Positions 6,715-16,400 of a stretch of DNA of 64,000 nucleotides are shown here, in pieces; the first letter of the stretch is position 1, and each line of letters starts with the position of its first letter. The notes below the pieces were generated by a model. The model had not been told where the DNA came from, searched no databases, and saw only the letters and a program-made list of their open reading frames with translations. The DNA is from Pseudosporangium ferrugineum (GTDB lineage: Bacteria > Actinomycetota > Actinomycetes > Mycobacteriales > Micromonosporaceae): positions 186,001 through 250,000 of the forward strand of contig NZ_PVZG01000004.1 of assembly GCF_003002065.1 (NCBI RefSeq). Direction: 5' to 3'. Made by a program: the position numbers and the translations under genes.

Positions 6715-9015
6715 ATGCAGTCGTGGCCGCAACGACGGGACCAGATCCTGTTCGCCGCGACGACCCTGTTGTCGGCGGGCGGGCTGGTCCTCGCCGCGGG
6801 CGGGGCCGGGTCCGCGGCCGACGGCGCGTGGGTGGCCGCGACGCTGATCGGCCTCGGGTACTCGACGGCGACGCTGGTCGCCGCGGTCCGCCGGCGGGAG
6901 GCGAGCGTCGATGTGATCGCGTGGCTGGCGCTGGCCGGCGCGCTCGCGGTCGGCGAGGCGCTCGCGGGTGCAGTGGTCGCTGTCATGCTGGCGACCGGGG
7001 TGCTGCTGGAGGCCCGCGCCGCCGCGCGCGCCCGGCGTGAGCTGAGCGCGCTGGCGGCGCGGGCACCGCGGACCGCCCGGCGGGACACCGCGGCGGGACC
7101 GGTCGAGGTGCCGGTGGCCGAGGTCGTGCTCGGGGACCGGCTCCTGGTGGGGTCCGGGGAGATCGTGCCGGTGGACGGACGGCTCCTCGGCCCGGCGGTG
7201 CTGGACGAATCGGCGCTGACCGGCGAGCCGCTGCCGGTCGAGCGGCGCGCGGGCGAGGACGTGCGCAGCGGCGTGGTCAATGCGGGCGGCCCGGTGCGGC
7301 TCACCGCGACCGCGACCGCGGAGGCGTCCACGTACGCCGGGGTGGTGCGCCTGGTCGGGCAGGCGCAGGCACAGAGCGCGCCCTTCGTACGGATCGCCGA
7401 CCGGTTCGCGGTGGCGTTCGTGCCCCTGACGCTGCTGCTGGCGGCCGGGGCGTGGGCGGTCGCCGGCGATCCCGTCCGGGCCGTCGCCGTGCTGGTGGTG
7501 GCCACCCCGTGCCCGCTGCTGCTGGCGGCGCCGATCGCCATCATCTCGGGCATCTCCCGGGCGGCGCGCCGCGGCGTGATCGTCAAGGGCGGCGGCGCCC
7601 TGGAACGGCTGGCGGCCGGGCGCGTCCTGCTGTTCGACAAGACCGGCACGCTGACCGCCGGCCGGCCGGCCCTCACCGACGTCGTCACCCCCACCGGCGG
7701 GGACCTGTCCGCCGACGACGTCCTGCGCCTCGCGGCGAGCCTGGACCAGAGCTCCGCGCACGTGCTCGCCGGCGCCATCGTCACGGCGGCACGCGACCGG
7801 CGCCTGCCGCTGACCTCGCCCGGCGACGTCCACGAACGCCACGGCCACGGCGTCGAGGGGGTCGTCGACGGGCGCCACGTCCGGCTCGGCAAGGCGTCGA
7901 GCATCGTCACGGGCCCGATGCCGGCGTGGATGCGGCACGCCCGCCGGCGGGCCGCGCTCGACGGGTCGCTGACCGTCTTCGCCGCCGTCGACGGCGTCCC
8001 GGCCGGGGTGCTGCTGCTCGAGGATCAGGTACGCCCCCAGGCGCCCCGCATGGTGCGGGCCCTGCGCCGGGCCGGCATCACCCGGGTGGTGCTGATCACC
8101 GGCGACCACACCGACACGGCGGAGGCCGTCGGGCGCGTCGTCGGTGTCGACGCGGTGCACGCCGACTGCGACCCCGCCGACAAGCTGACCCTGGTCGGCG
8201 CCGAGCAGGACCGGGCACCGACGATCATGGTCGGCGACGGCATCAACGACGCGCCGGCCCTCGCCGCGGCCGGCGTCGGGGTGGCCCTGGCGGCCCGCGG
8301 CGCCTCCGCCTCCTCGGAGGCCGCCGACGTGGTGCTGACCGTCGATCGCCTCGACGCCCTGGCCGACGCGATCCTCATCGCCCGGCGCTGCCGCCGCATC
8401 GCCCTGTGGTCCGTCGCGATCGGCATGGGCCTGTCTGGCGCGGCCATGGCCGTCGCCGCGGCGGGCTACCTCACGCCGGTCGCCGGCGCCGTCCTCCAGG
8501 AGATCATCGACCTGGCCGCCATCGCGATCGCCATGACCGCCCTGCTGCCGGGCCGCTCGCACACCGTGACGATGCCGGCCGCCGACCTCGCCACCGCGCG
8601 GCGGCTGTACGCGGAACACCAGGAGGTGCGCCCGCTGGTCGAGCAGGTGCGGACGGTCGCGGACGCGCTGAACCGGCCGCCGTACGACCTCGGCCCGGTC
8701 CGGGAACTGCTGGACCGGCTCCAGGTGCGGCTGCTCGCGCACGAGCGCGCGGAGGAGGCCGAGCTGCTGCCGATCATGGCCCGCGCGCTCGGCGGCACGG
8801 AGGCGACGAGCGGGCTGAGCCGTACGCACGCCGAGATCGAGCACCAGATCGGGCGGCTGCGCCGGGCGGTGGAGGAACCCGTCGCGCAGGCGGAGGCGGA
8901 GGACGTCACGGACGTGCGGCGGCTGCTCTACGGCCTGTACGCCATCCTGCGCCTGCACAACGCGCAGGAGGAGGAAGGCGCCTTCAGCCTCGTCGCCGAC
9001 GTGGCCACCCCCTGA
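6715..9015 (+). CDS. P1B-5-type heavy-metal ATPase with C-terminal hemerythrin domain
   Basis: This 766-residue transporter lacks N-terminal metal-binding domains. It has the A-domain (DESALTGEPLPVE), the TM4 metal motif TPCP at 264-267, DKTGTLT with the phosphorylated Asp at 308, a nucleotide-binding HGHGVEG, and GDGINDAPAL around 507-516. TPCP plus QEIID (Q595, E596, D599) in the last helices define subgroup P1B-5, reported for Ni/Fe export. About 140 C-terminal residues form a hemerythrin-like domain with candidate ligands H635, H676, H705, H710, H748 and E752. This fusion is known for P1B-5 enzymes such as Sinorhizobium Nia. The diiron site could sense oxygen or metal. It is co-transcribed with the DUF4389 gene. 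Confidence 0.9.
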   Translation: MQSWPQRRDQILFAATTLLSAGGLVLAAGGAGSAADGAWVAATLIGLGYSTATLVAAVRRREASVDVIAWLALAGALAVGEALAGAVVAVMLATGVLLEARAAARARRELSALAARAPRTARRDTAAGPVEVPVAEVVLGDRLLVGSGEIVPVDGRLLGPAVLDESALTGEPLPVERRAGEDVRSGVVNAGGPVRLTATATAEASTYAGVVRLVGQAQAQSAPFVRIADRFAVAFVPLTLLLAAGAWAVAGDPVRAVAVLVVATPCPLLLAAPIAIISGISRAARRGVIVKGGGALERLAAGRVLLFDKTGTLTAGRPALTDVVTPTGGDLSADDVLRLAASLDQSSAHVLAGAIVTAARDRRLPLTSPGDVHERHGHGVEGVVDGRHVRLGKASSIVTGPMPAWMRHARRRAALDGSLTVFAAVDGVPAGVLLLEDQVRPQAPRMVRALRRAGITRVVLITGDHTDTAEAVGRVVGVDAVHADCDPADKLTLVGAEQDRAPTIMVGDGINDAPALAAAGVGVALAARGASASSEAADVVLTVDRLDALADAILIARRCRRIALWSVAIGMGLSGAAMAVAAAGYLTPVAGAVLQEIIDLAAIAIAMTALLPGRSHTVTMPAADLATARRLYAEHQEVRPLVEQVRTVADALNRPPYDLGPVRELLDRLQVRLLAHERAEEAELLPIMARALGGTEATSGLSRTHAEIEHQIGRLRRAVEEPVAQAEAEDVTDVRRLLYGLYAILRLHNAQEEEGAFSLVADVATP

Positions 9016-9025
9016 CGGCGAGCGC

Positions 9026-9094
9026 GGGGCGGCCACGGACACACCGGTGCGGGGCGGCCACGGACACACCACCCCGGGCGGCCACGGACACGCC
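9026..9094. repeat. Three tandem ~20-bp repeats between convergent genes
   Basis: GGGGCGGCCACGGACACACC occurs at 9026-9045 and 9051-9070. A diverged copy (CGGGCGGCCACGGACACGCC) lies at 9075-9094, giving periods of 25 and 24 bp. The repeats lie between the ATPase stop and the end of the convergent ABC gene. They may come from slippage or act in transcription termination. No gene is visible in this gap. Confidence 0.7.
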
Positions 9095-9148
9095 CGCGCC
9101 GTGGTGAGGCGCGCCGGCGGCGTGGGGCGGAGGCACGCGCGGGCGGTG

Positions 9149-9832
9149 TCAATCGTCGGTGACGAGGGCTCCGTCGCGGAGGGTGAGGATGCGGTCGGCG
9201 CGGTCCATGAGGCCGGCGTCGTGGGTGGCGACCAGTGCCGTCATGCCGTGCGCGTCGACCACGGCGCGGAGCAGGTCCATGATGGACCGACCGGTGTCGG
9301 AGTCGAGCTGGCCCGTGGGCTCGTCGGCGATGAGCAGCTGCGGGTCGTTGGCGAGCGCCCGGGCCACGGCGACCCGCTGCTGCTGGCCGCCGGAGAGCTC
9401 GTACGGCCGCTGCGCCGCGTGCGCGCCCAGGCCCACCAGCTCCAGCAGGACGGCGACCCGCCGGTCACGCTCGGCGGCCGGGCGCCGGGCCAGCCGCAGC
9501 GGCACCCCGATGTTCTCGGCCGCGGACAGGATCGGGATGAGGCCGAACGACTGGAACACGAAGCCGATCGTGGAGCGGCGCAGCTCGAGCAGTTCCCGCC
9601 CGGAGGCCGCACCGACGTCACGCCCGGCGACCTCGACCCGGCCGGTGGTCGGCCGGTCGAGCCCGCCGACCAGGTTCAGCAGGGTGGACTTGCCGGCGCC
9701 GGACCGGCCGCGGACGGCGACGAGTTCCCCGCGGGCCGCCGTGAACGACACCCCGCGGACGGCGTGCACCACGCCGTCGCCGGCCGGGAAGTCACGCCCC
9801 AGGCCGGCGACCCGGACCACCGCCTCGGACAT
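9149..9832 (-). CDS. ABC transporter ATP-binding protein (MacB/LolD type)
   Basis: This 227-residue ATPase has Walker A (GRSGAGKST), Q-loop (VFQSFGLIP), signature (LSGGQQQR), Walker B (LLIADEP) and the switch His (ATHD). The sequence is close to the MacB/LolD/FtsE-type ATPases that pair with FtsX-like permeases. It is the last gene of a four-gene minus-strand operon after another ATPase and two FtsX permeases, and its start overlaps the previous stop by 1 nt (TGATG). The complex is probably a mechanotransmission-type exporter acting on cell-envelope substrates. The cargo cannot be inferred. Confidence 0.9.
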   Translation of the reverse strand: MSEAVVRVAGLGRDFPAGDGVVHAVRGVSFTAARGELVAVRGRSGAGKSTLLNLVGGLDRPTTGRVEVAGRDVGAASGRELLELRRSTIGFVFQSFGLIPILSAAENIGVPLRLARRPAAERDRRVAVLLELVGLGAHAAQRPYELSGGQQQRVAVARALANDPQLLIADEPTGQLDSDTGRSIMDLLRAVVDAHGMTALVATHDAGLMDRADRILTLRDGALVTDD

Positions 9833-10776
9833 CAGCGCTCCTCGCCGGGCCGTACGGCCACATGATCGGGTTCCAGGGTCAGGCGCACCCGGTCGCGCAG
9901 GGTCAGCGCCTCGACGAACGCGGCCGGCAGTTGCAGGCGCCCGTTGCGGTCGAGCACCGCGTACTCCTCGCTGACCAGCTCCTCCGTGCCGTCGGTGCCG
10001 CGGCGCGCCGACCGGCGTACCTCGGCGGCCGTCCTGCCGTCGCGGATGGCGACCGCCCGGCGCACCTCGCCGGCCACGTTGCGGTCGTGGGTCACCACCA
10101 CGACGGTCACGCCCAGCTCGGCGTTGACGGTGCGCAGCGCGCCGAAGACCTCCGCCGCGGTCGCCTCGTCCAGTTCGCCGGTCGGCTCGTCGGCGAACAG
10201 CACCTCCGGGTCGTTCGACAGCGCCACGGCGACCGCGCAGCGCTGCTGTTCGCCGCCGCTGAGCCGGCCCGGGCGCCGGTCGGCGCGGTCGGCGAGCCCG
10301 ACGAGCTCGAGCAGTTCCCCGGCGCGGGCCCGGGCGGCCCGGCGTCCGCCGCCGGCGAGCCGCACCGGAAGTTCGACGTTCTCCCGTACGTCCAGGTAGG
10401 GCAGCAGGTTGCGGGCGGTCTGCTGCCACACGAAGCCGACCGTCCGCCGCCGGTACGCGAGCCGGCTCTTCGCCGACAGGTTCAGCAGGTCGTAGCCGGC
10501 GACCCGGGCCACCCCGGCGGTGGGTACGTCCAGCCCGGACAGGATGTTGAGCACCGTCGACTTGCCGGAGCCCGACGCGCCGACGATGGCCAGCAGCTCC
10601 CCGCGGTCGACGACGAGGTCGAGCCCCTGCAGGGCGACGACCTCGACGCCGTCGGTCTTGTAGATGCGCACGAGGCCGTCGCACACGATGTGCCCGGCCA
10701 GCCGGTCGGCGCCGCCCGCCCGCGCGGCCGCCCGCTCCCCCGCCCGGCGCTCCAGGGCGGCAAGGTCCTCGGTCAC
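9832..10776 (-). CDS. ABC transporter ATP-binding protein with AbrB-like C-terminal extension
   Basis: This 314-residue protein has a MacB-type ATPase at about residues 30-240: Walker A GASGSGKST, VWQQTARNLLPYL, LSGGEQQR, Walker B VLFADEP and THD. Beyond it, about 55 residues (EYAVLDRNGRLQLPAAFVEAL, then LRDRVRLTLEPDHVAVRP) look like a SpoVT/AbrB swapped-hairpin unit, with the 'xxGRxxLP...' start and the 'xDRVxLxxExDxVxVRP' end. This could dimerise the ATPase or bind nucleic acid; neither is shown. The start overlaps the FtsX gene end by 4 nt. Having two different ATPases for two permeases suggests a heteromeric exporter. Confidence 0.85.
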   Translation of the reverse strand: MTEDLAALERRAGERAAARAGGADRLAGHIVCDGLVRIYKTDGVEVVALQGLDLVVDRGELLAIVGASGSGKSTVLNILSGLDVPTAGVARVAGYDLLNLSAKSRLAYRRRTVGFVWQQTARNLLPYLDVRENVELPVRLAGGGRRAARARAGELLELVGLADRADRRPGRLSGGEQQRCAVAVALSNDPEVLFADEPTGELDEATAAEVFGALRTVNAELGVTVVVVTHDRNVAGEVRRAVAIRDGRTAAEVRRSARRGTDGTEELVSEEYAVLDRNGRLQLPAAFVEALTLRDRVRLTLEPDHVAVRPGEER

Positions 10777-13457
10777 CCGTACTCCCCTCCTGGCCGTGGC
10801 ACCCCGAGGCGCGCACGGCGGTCAGCGACGCTCTCCACCAGCAGCGCCGCGGCGACGGCGAGCAGCACCGCCGCCAGCACGACGGCGATGAGCGCCGGGC
10901 CGGCCCGGCCCCCGGCCGTCACCCCGGCGGTGAACCCCGACAGCCCCAGCGCGGGCCCGAGGAGGCGCGGCAGCGCGGCGCCGACCAGGCCGCCCGCGAC
11001 GAGGGCGACCGTCAGCAACGGTACGAGCTCGTACAGCAGCAGCCGGCTTCCCTGGCCGGGCGACAGGCCGAGCGGTCGCAGGCGGGCCAGGGTGGCCCGG
11101 CGCGCCGGCGCCCCGGCGAGCACCGCGAAGCCGAAGGCGAGCAGGGCCAGGACGACCGAGCCGGCCGAACCCGCGGCGAAGGTGAAGCTGAGCACCCGGT
11201 TGACGCCGCTCTCCTCGAGCGACGCGCGCTGGTCCCGCCAGGTCGTGACGGTCGTCGGCGGCAGCTCCCACTCGTCCGGCGCCTGCCCCAGCCCGCTCGT
11301 CAGGTAGGCCAGTTGCCCGGCGTCGCCCGCCCGGCGCAGCGCCTCCGGATCGGCGCCGGCGCCCGCGACGGCGAAGCGGTTGATCCGCAGGGGCCGCCCC
11401 TCGGGAACGGGCAGCGCCTGGGCGGGGAGTACGACGAACCGCTGCGCGCCCACGCCCGTCCCCGGGGCCTCCGCGGCGACCGCGGCGACCCGGAACCGGT
11501 ACACCGTCCCCTGCACGTCGACCGTGCCGTCGCCGCCGAGCTTCGCGGCGACGTCGGGTGACACCAGCGCCGGCACCGCCCCGCCGCCGGGCGCGGCCCG
11601 GGTGAGCGCGGACGGCAGCCGCAGGCCGCTGCCCGCGAGGCGCAGCACGCGCTCGGCGGCCGGACCGTCGATCAGGAGGACCCGGACCTGGCCCTGCGGG
11701 GTGCGGCCGGCACGCAACGGCACCCCGTTGTCGTCGCGGATCGCCGCCACCGCCGTGACGCCGGGGACGGCGGCCAGGCCCCGTACGGTGTCCGGCCCGA
11801 AGCCGGCGCCGGTGATCAGCGCGTCCCCGGCCACGTCGAGGTCCGTGGCGCGATCGCGGGCGTCGCCGATCGCGCCGCTCACGGTGCCGGTGAAGACGCC
11901 GGTGGCGACCGTCACGACCAGCACGGCCAGCGGGGCGACCCGCACCGGTGAGCCGCGCCCCGCCCCGGCGAGGCCGAGGAACGGCACGGCGCCCCGGGCG
12001 CGCGCGGTCAGGCGGCCGGCCAGCCGCAGTGGCCACGGCACCAGCCGCAGCACGGCCAGCGCCACCGCCACGGCCAGCAGGACCGGCACCACCACCAGGT
12101 ACGGGTCCACGCCGTCGGCCGCGGCCAGTCCCCTGCGGCGTACCAGCAGCACGCCGAGGACCGCGAGCAGCAGCACGAACGCCTCGCCGACGAGGCGCCG
12201 CGGCGACGGCCGCGCACCGAGGTCCCGCCGGCCGGTGCCGGCCGGGCGCCGCTGGGCGGCCGTGGCGAGCACCGGCGCGGTCACCGTCGCCACGACCAGG
12301 ACCGCGGCGAGCGCCGGCCATCCGTGCGCGGGTGCGCGGCCCGGTAGCAGCGACCCGGCGAGCCACCCGGCCAGCACCGCGGCGGGCACGACCAGCAGCG
12401 TCTCGGCCAGGAGCCGGCCCCCGATCGCGGTGGCGGCGCCGCCCCGGGCCCGGATCAGGGCGAACTCGCCGCGGCGCCGCTCGACCACGAGCCCCGCGGC
12501 GAGCGCGATCAGGCCGAGCACGGTCGCGACGATGCCCGCCTGCACGACCGCGAGCAGCGCCGCCACGGCCCGCTGTTCACCGGAATAGCGCTCCAGCGAC
12601 GCCTCGAGCCCGCTGGTCAGGGCGGTTCCCTGCGGGGCGGAACGCCGGGCGGCGGTCACGGCGGCGGCCAGCGCGGGCACGTCCGGGGCGGTCACCCGCT
12701 CCGCGGCGAGGCGGTAGCGCCACTCGTGCACCGCGTCGCCGGTGCGGTCGCCGGCGAGGCGGATGCCCGCGGCGTCGGTGAGCAGGCCGGCCCGGACGGT
12801 GGCGCCGTCCGTGGGGTTGGGGCAGGAGGTCCGGGTCAGCGGCATGTCGGCCCAGAGCGTGGCCGCCGGGTCCAGCTGCTCGAAGATGCCGACGACCCGC
12901 ACCGGAACGGGCCCGTACGTGCCGATCAGCGTGAAGGTGGACCCGACCCGCAGGCCGACGGCGGCGGCGACGGGACGGGCGACGGTCGCCTCGACGGTCC
13001 CCGCCGACGCGGGCGGGCGGCCCTCCACCATCCGGACGGCCCGGTCCGCGCCGGTCAGCGTGCGCACCGACAGGCTGGGCGTGCAGCTGCCGGCGAAGGG
13101 CGCGACGTCGCCACCGGTACGCACCCCCGCCGGCCCGACCCGCGCGGTATACCACTGGTCGCTGATCAGCCCGCGCAGCGGCTCGGCCAGCCGCTGCCGG
13201 TACGTGTCCAGCCGCTGCGCGCCGTCGAGGACGGCCTGCTGGGTGGGATCCAGCGGGTACCGCACCGGCAGGCTCCCGAACGTCAGGTCGCGGGCGGAGT
13301 CCGGCAGCCGGGCGAGGTCGGCGCGCAGGCCCGCATCGGTGTGGCCGTTGGCGAGCTTCGGCACCCCGCTCACGAGCAGCGCGGCGATCAGGGCGAGCGC
13401 GGCGAGCAGGGCCAGCTCCCCGGCGAACGCGCGGGCGCGGTGCAGCAGCGAGATCAC
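10773..13457 (-). CDS. FtsX-like ABC transporter permease
   Basis: This 894-residue permease begins with a hydrophobic anchor (LALLAALALIAALLVSGVP) and a large extracytoplasmic domain containing ISDQWYTARVGPAGVRTGG. Two FtsX core units of three to four transmembrane helices follow. The first has VVERRRGEFALIRARGG, the typical 'RRxExAxLRAxG' coupling motif; the second has RRATLARLRPLGLSPGQ near the C-terminus. GTG 13457 overlaps the upstream stop by 4 nt. The long continuous open frame from 16568 is not one protein: its 5' part is a shadow of the next permease gene. It probably pairs with the 1030-residue permease. Confidence 0.85.
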   Translation of the reverse strand: MISLLHRARAFAGELALLAALALIAALLVSGVPKLANGHTDAGLRADLARLPDSARDLTFGSLPVRYPLDPTQQAVLDGAQRLDTYRQRLAEPLRGLISDQWYTARVGPAGVRTGGDVAPFAGSCTPSLSVRTLTGADRAVRMVEGRPPASAGTVEATVARPVAAAVGLRVGSTFTLIGTYGPVPVRVVGIFEQLDPAATLWADMPLTRTSCPNPTDGATVRAGLLTDAAGIRLAGDRTGDAVHEWRYRLAAERVTAPDVPALAAAVTAARRSAPQGTALTSGLEASLERYSGEQRAVAALLAVVQAGIVATVLGLIALAAGLVVERRRGEFALIRARGGAATAIGGRLLAETLLVVPAAVLAGWLAGSLLPGRAPAHGWPALAAVLVVATVTAPVLATAAQRRPAGTGRRDLGARPSPRRLVGEAFVLLLAVLGVLLVRRRGLAAADGVDPYLVVVPVLLAVAVALAVLRLVPWPLRLAGRLTARARGAVPFLGLAGAGRGSPVRVAPLAVLVVTVATGVFTGTVSGAIGDARDRATDLDVAGDALITGAGFGPDTVRGLAAVPGVTAVAAIRDDNGVPLRAGRTPQGQVRVLLIDGPAAERVLRLAGSGLRLPSALTRAAPGGGAVPALVSPDVAAKLGGDGTVDVQGTVYRFRVAAVAAEAPGTGVGAQRFVVLPAQALPVPEGRPLRINRFAVAGAGADPEALRRAGDAGQLAYLTSGLGQAPDEWELPPTTVTTWRDQRASLEESGVNRVLSFTFAAGSAGSVVLALLAFGFAVLAGAPARRATLARLRPLGLSPGQGSRLLLYELVPLLTVALVAGGLVGAALPRLLGPALGLSGFTAGVTAGGRAGPALIAVVLAAVLLAVAAALLVESVADRRARLGVPRPGGEYG

Positions 13458-16400
13458 GGCTCCCGCCCCTCGGCCGGCGGGCCGGCGGCGACGCGGCGGT
13501 GCAGGCCCAGCGCGGCGAGAGCGGTCAGGGCGAGGGCCAGCGCGACGAGCAGGACACCGGTGCCGGCGGCCCGGAGCCATTCGACGTCCGGCAGCGGCGC
13601 CGGCACCGGCCGGGCGGCGGCGGGCGTCAGCACCAGCAGCGGGACGACGGCGATCGCGACGAGCACCCCGGCGACCAGACCGGCGAGCGCGCCGATCCCG
13701 GCCAGCAGGGACTGCTCCACGAGCAGCGAGCGGGTCAGCAGCCCGGGACCGGCGCCGAGGGCGTGCAGGACGGCGAGTTCCCCGGCCCGCCGCCGGATAG
13801 TGGCCTGCACGTCCACCGCGACGCCGACGGCGGCCAGCAGGACGGCCGCCAGGGCCGCCCCGAACAGCGCGCCGCGGGCGCCGGCGCCGAACGGGTCGCT
13901 GCCGGCGGCGGACAGCGCCTGCCGGTCGACGATCTGGACGCCGTCCAGCCGGGCGGCGGCGACCGCGGCCGCGGTGTGCTGCCCCGGCCGCGTGGCCAGC
14001 CACCATTCCTGGGGCGCCGCGACGACGCCGCGCCGGCCCAGGAGCTGGGCGTCGAGGGTCGGCAGGTCGGCCAGCAGCGCCGGACCGCCGTCGGTGCCGG
14101 GCACGGCGGCGATCGTCGCGGCGACGGTGACGTCCACCGAGACGCCGCCGACGGTCAGGGTGGTCGACTGCCCGGTGCCGAGGCGCAGGGCGGTGAGCGC
14201 GGCCGGGGTGACCGCCACGGGCAGCGGCGCGGGCCCGGCGGCCGGGACGACGGCGAAGTCGACCCGGTGCGTCCGGGGCACCCGGTAGGTCGCCGCCAGG
14301 GCGTCCGGGCGGGGGCGGGCGGCGTCCTGCGCGGACTCGCGGTCCACCGTCCGCCAGCCGCCGGCGGCGAGCGGGACGTCCAGGCCGTCGAGCCGCCAGC
14401 TCACCGTGGACCCGGACGCGGCGGCAGGCGCCTCGACGAGGAACCCGGCCAGCCGCCACCCACCGGGCGGGGCCGTCAGCGTGAACCGGCCGGCGGCGTC
14501 CGGCTCCAGCGGCAGCCGCGCCTGCCGGCCCGCGGGCCCGGCGAGCACGGCGGTCGTGCGCACGCCCGGATCCGCGGTCACGGTGCCCCGGCCCGGCACC
14601 GGCGCGTCCCCCGGCGCGGGCCGGGCGGCGGCCAGCCTGCGCCACAGGCCGTCCGGGTCGCCTCCGGCGACGTCGCCGCGCAGGTGCAGGACGCGCGATC
14701 CGGCGACCGCGTCCACCGCGACGAGGTCGCCCCGGCCGCCGTCGGTGCCGAGGGCCACGCCGGTCCGGGCGCCCGGCAGCACCGCCGTCACCCCCGGCAG
14801 CGCGGCGAGGCCGTCCGGCCGGTCCGCGGGGGCGGCACCGGCGTTCTCGACGAGGCGGAGGTCGGCGCCGGCGCGCAGGTCCGCCTGGTCCACGGCGGAG
14901 CGCTCGGACGTGCCGGCCAGGCACCACGAGACCGTGCCGGCGGCGACCGCCAGCGCCACCAGGACCATCGGGCCCGCGTGCGACCGGCGGCCGGCCTGCC
15001 AGGTGCCGAACACGGCGGCGCTGTCGGACGTCCGCTCGGCGAGGCCGGTGGCGACGCGCGCCGCCGGGAGCAGCAGGCGCAGCGTGAGCACGGCGCCCGC
15101 GATCACCCCGAGCGTCGGCGCCGCGGCGAGCAGCGGGTCGATGCCGAGCGCGCCACCCGTACCGGCGGCGGACAGCGGGGAGGCGTACTGCCGCAGTTGC
15201 AGCCAGCTCAGCACGGCCAGCGCCAGCACCACCACGTCGAGGCCCGCCCGCAGCACCACGGACCGGGTACGCGGCCGGGAACGGGCGGCCATCTCGGCGG
15301 CGTACGCGCGGCCCCGGCGCAGCGCCGGAGCCGCCACGGCCAGCGCGCATCCCATCGCGGCCACCGCCGCGACCAGCCAGGTCGAGACGGCGAGCCGGGG
15401 ACGCAGCTCCAGCCCGGCGGCCACCGCCGGCACCCGGCTCGCGAGCGCCACCAGCCCGGCCGCCAGCACCGGGCCGAGGACGGCCGCGGGCAGCACCACC
15501 AGCAACGACTCCCGCAGCGCGAGCCCCGCCAGCCGGCCCCGGGACGCGCCCCGGGCGCGCAGCAGCGCCGTCTCGCCCCGCCGGTCCTCGGCGAGCAGCA
15601 CCGCCATCAGCAGCAGCACGTAGCCGGCCAGCACGATGATCAGCAACGCGGGCGTGACCAGCGTGGACCGACCCACCACGTCGGCGCGGCCCAGCCGGGC
15701 GGCGAGCTCGGACAGGCCGCTCTCGGCCGAGGCGGACTGGTCCAGCCCGCGCGGCGCCGGCAGCCCCGTCCCCGTCGCCGCCGCGGCGGCGGCCGCGCCG
15801 GTCACCTCGGCGAGGGTGGCCGCTTCCAGCCGCGGGGTCACCAGCCAGGCGGCGGACCGGGACGCGGCGAAATGCGCCGTGAAGTCGGCCCGCTCCACGA
15901 CCAGCGGCCCGTACGTCGCGGAGCCCGGCCGCACCCCCGTCGCGACGTCCGGAACCAGCCGCCAATACGGATCGGTGGCGTCGACGGGCTGCCACACTCC
16001 GGTCAGCACCACCTCGGTGGTCCGCCCGGTGCGGCGGTCGGTCAACGGGATCCGGTCGCCGACGGCGCGGCCCAGCAGCCCGGCGACCGGCTCGGCGAGC
16101 GTCATCTGTACGGGCGAAGCCCCCGCGACGGCCCACCGGCCGCCGGTCAGGCGCGCGTGCCCGGCCAGATCGTCGACGTGCAGCACCGACGCGTACGCGA
16201 CACCGGAGGAATCCGGCCGCACCGCACCGCCCGGCTCGGCGAACGCCCAGCCGGCGCCGTATCCGGCCGCGCTGACGACGGCGGGCACGCCGCCCAGCCC
16301 GCCACCGAACGCCCGGCGCAGCGCGGCGTCCCACTGCGCCTGCGCGGCCGGGTCGGAGCCCGCGGAGCCACGCACCAGGATGGAGCGCTCGGCCGGGTCG

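Noticed and set aside
9026..9094. CRISPR-like array
   Set aside because: Only three short copies with 4-5 bp between them, no spacers of usual length and no cas genes. It is a simple tandem repeat.
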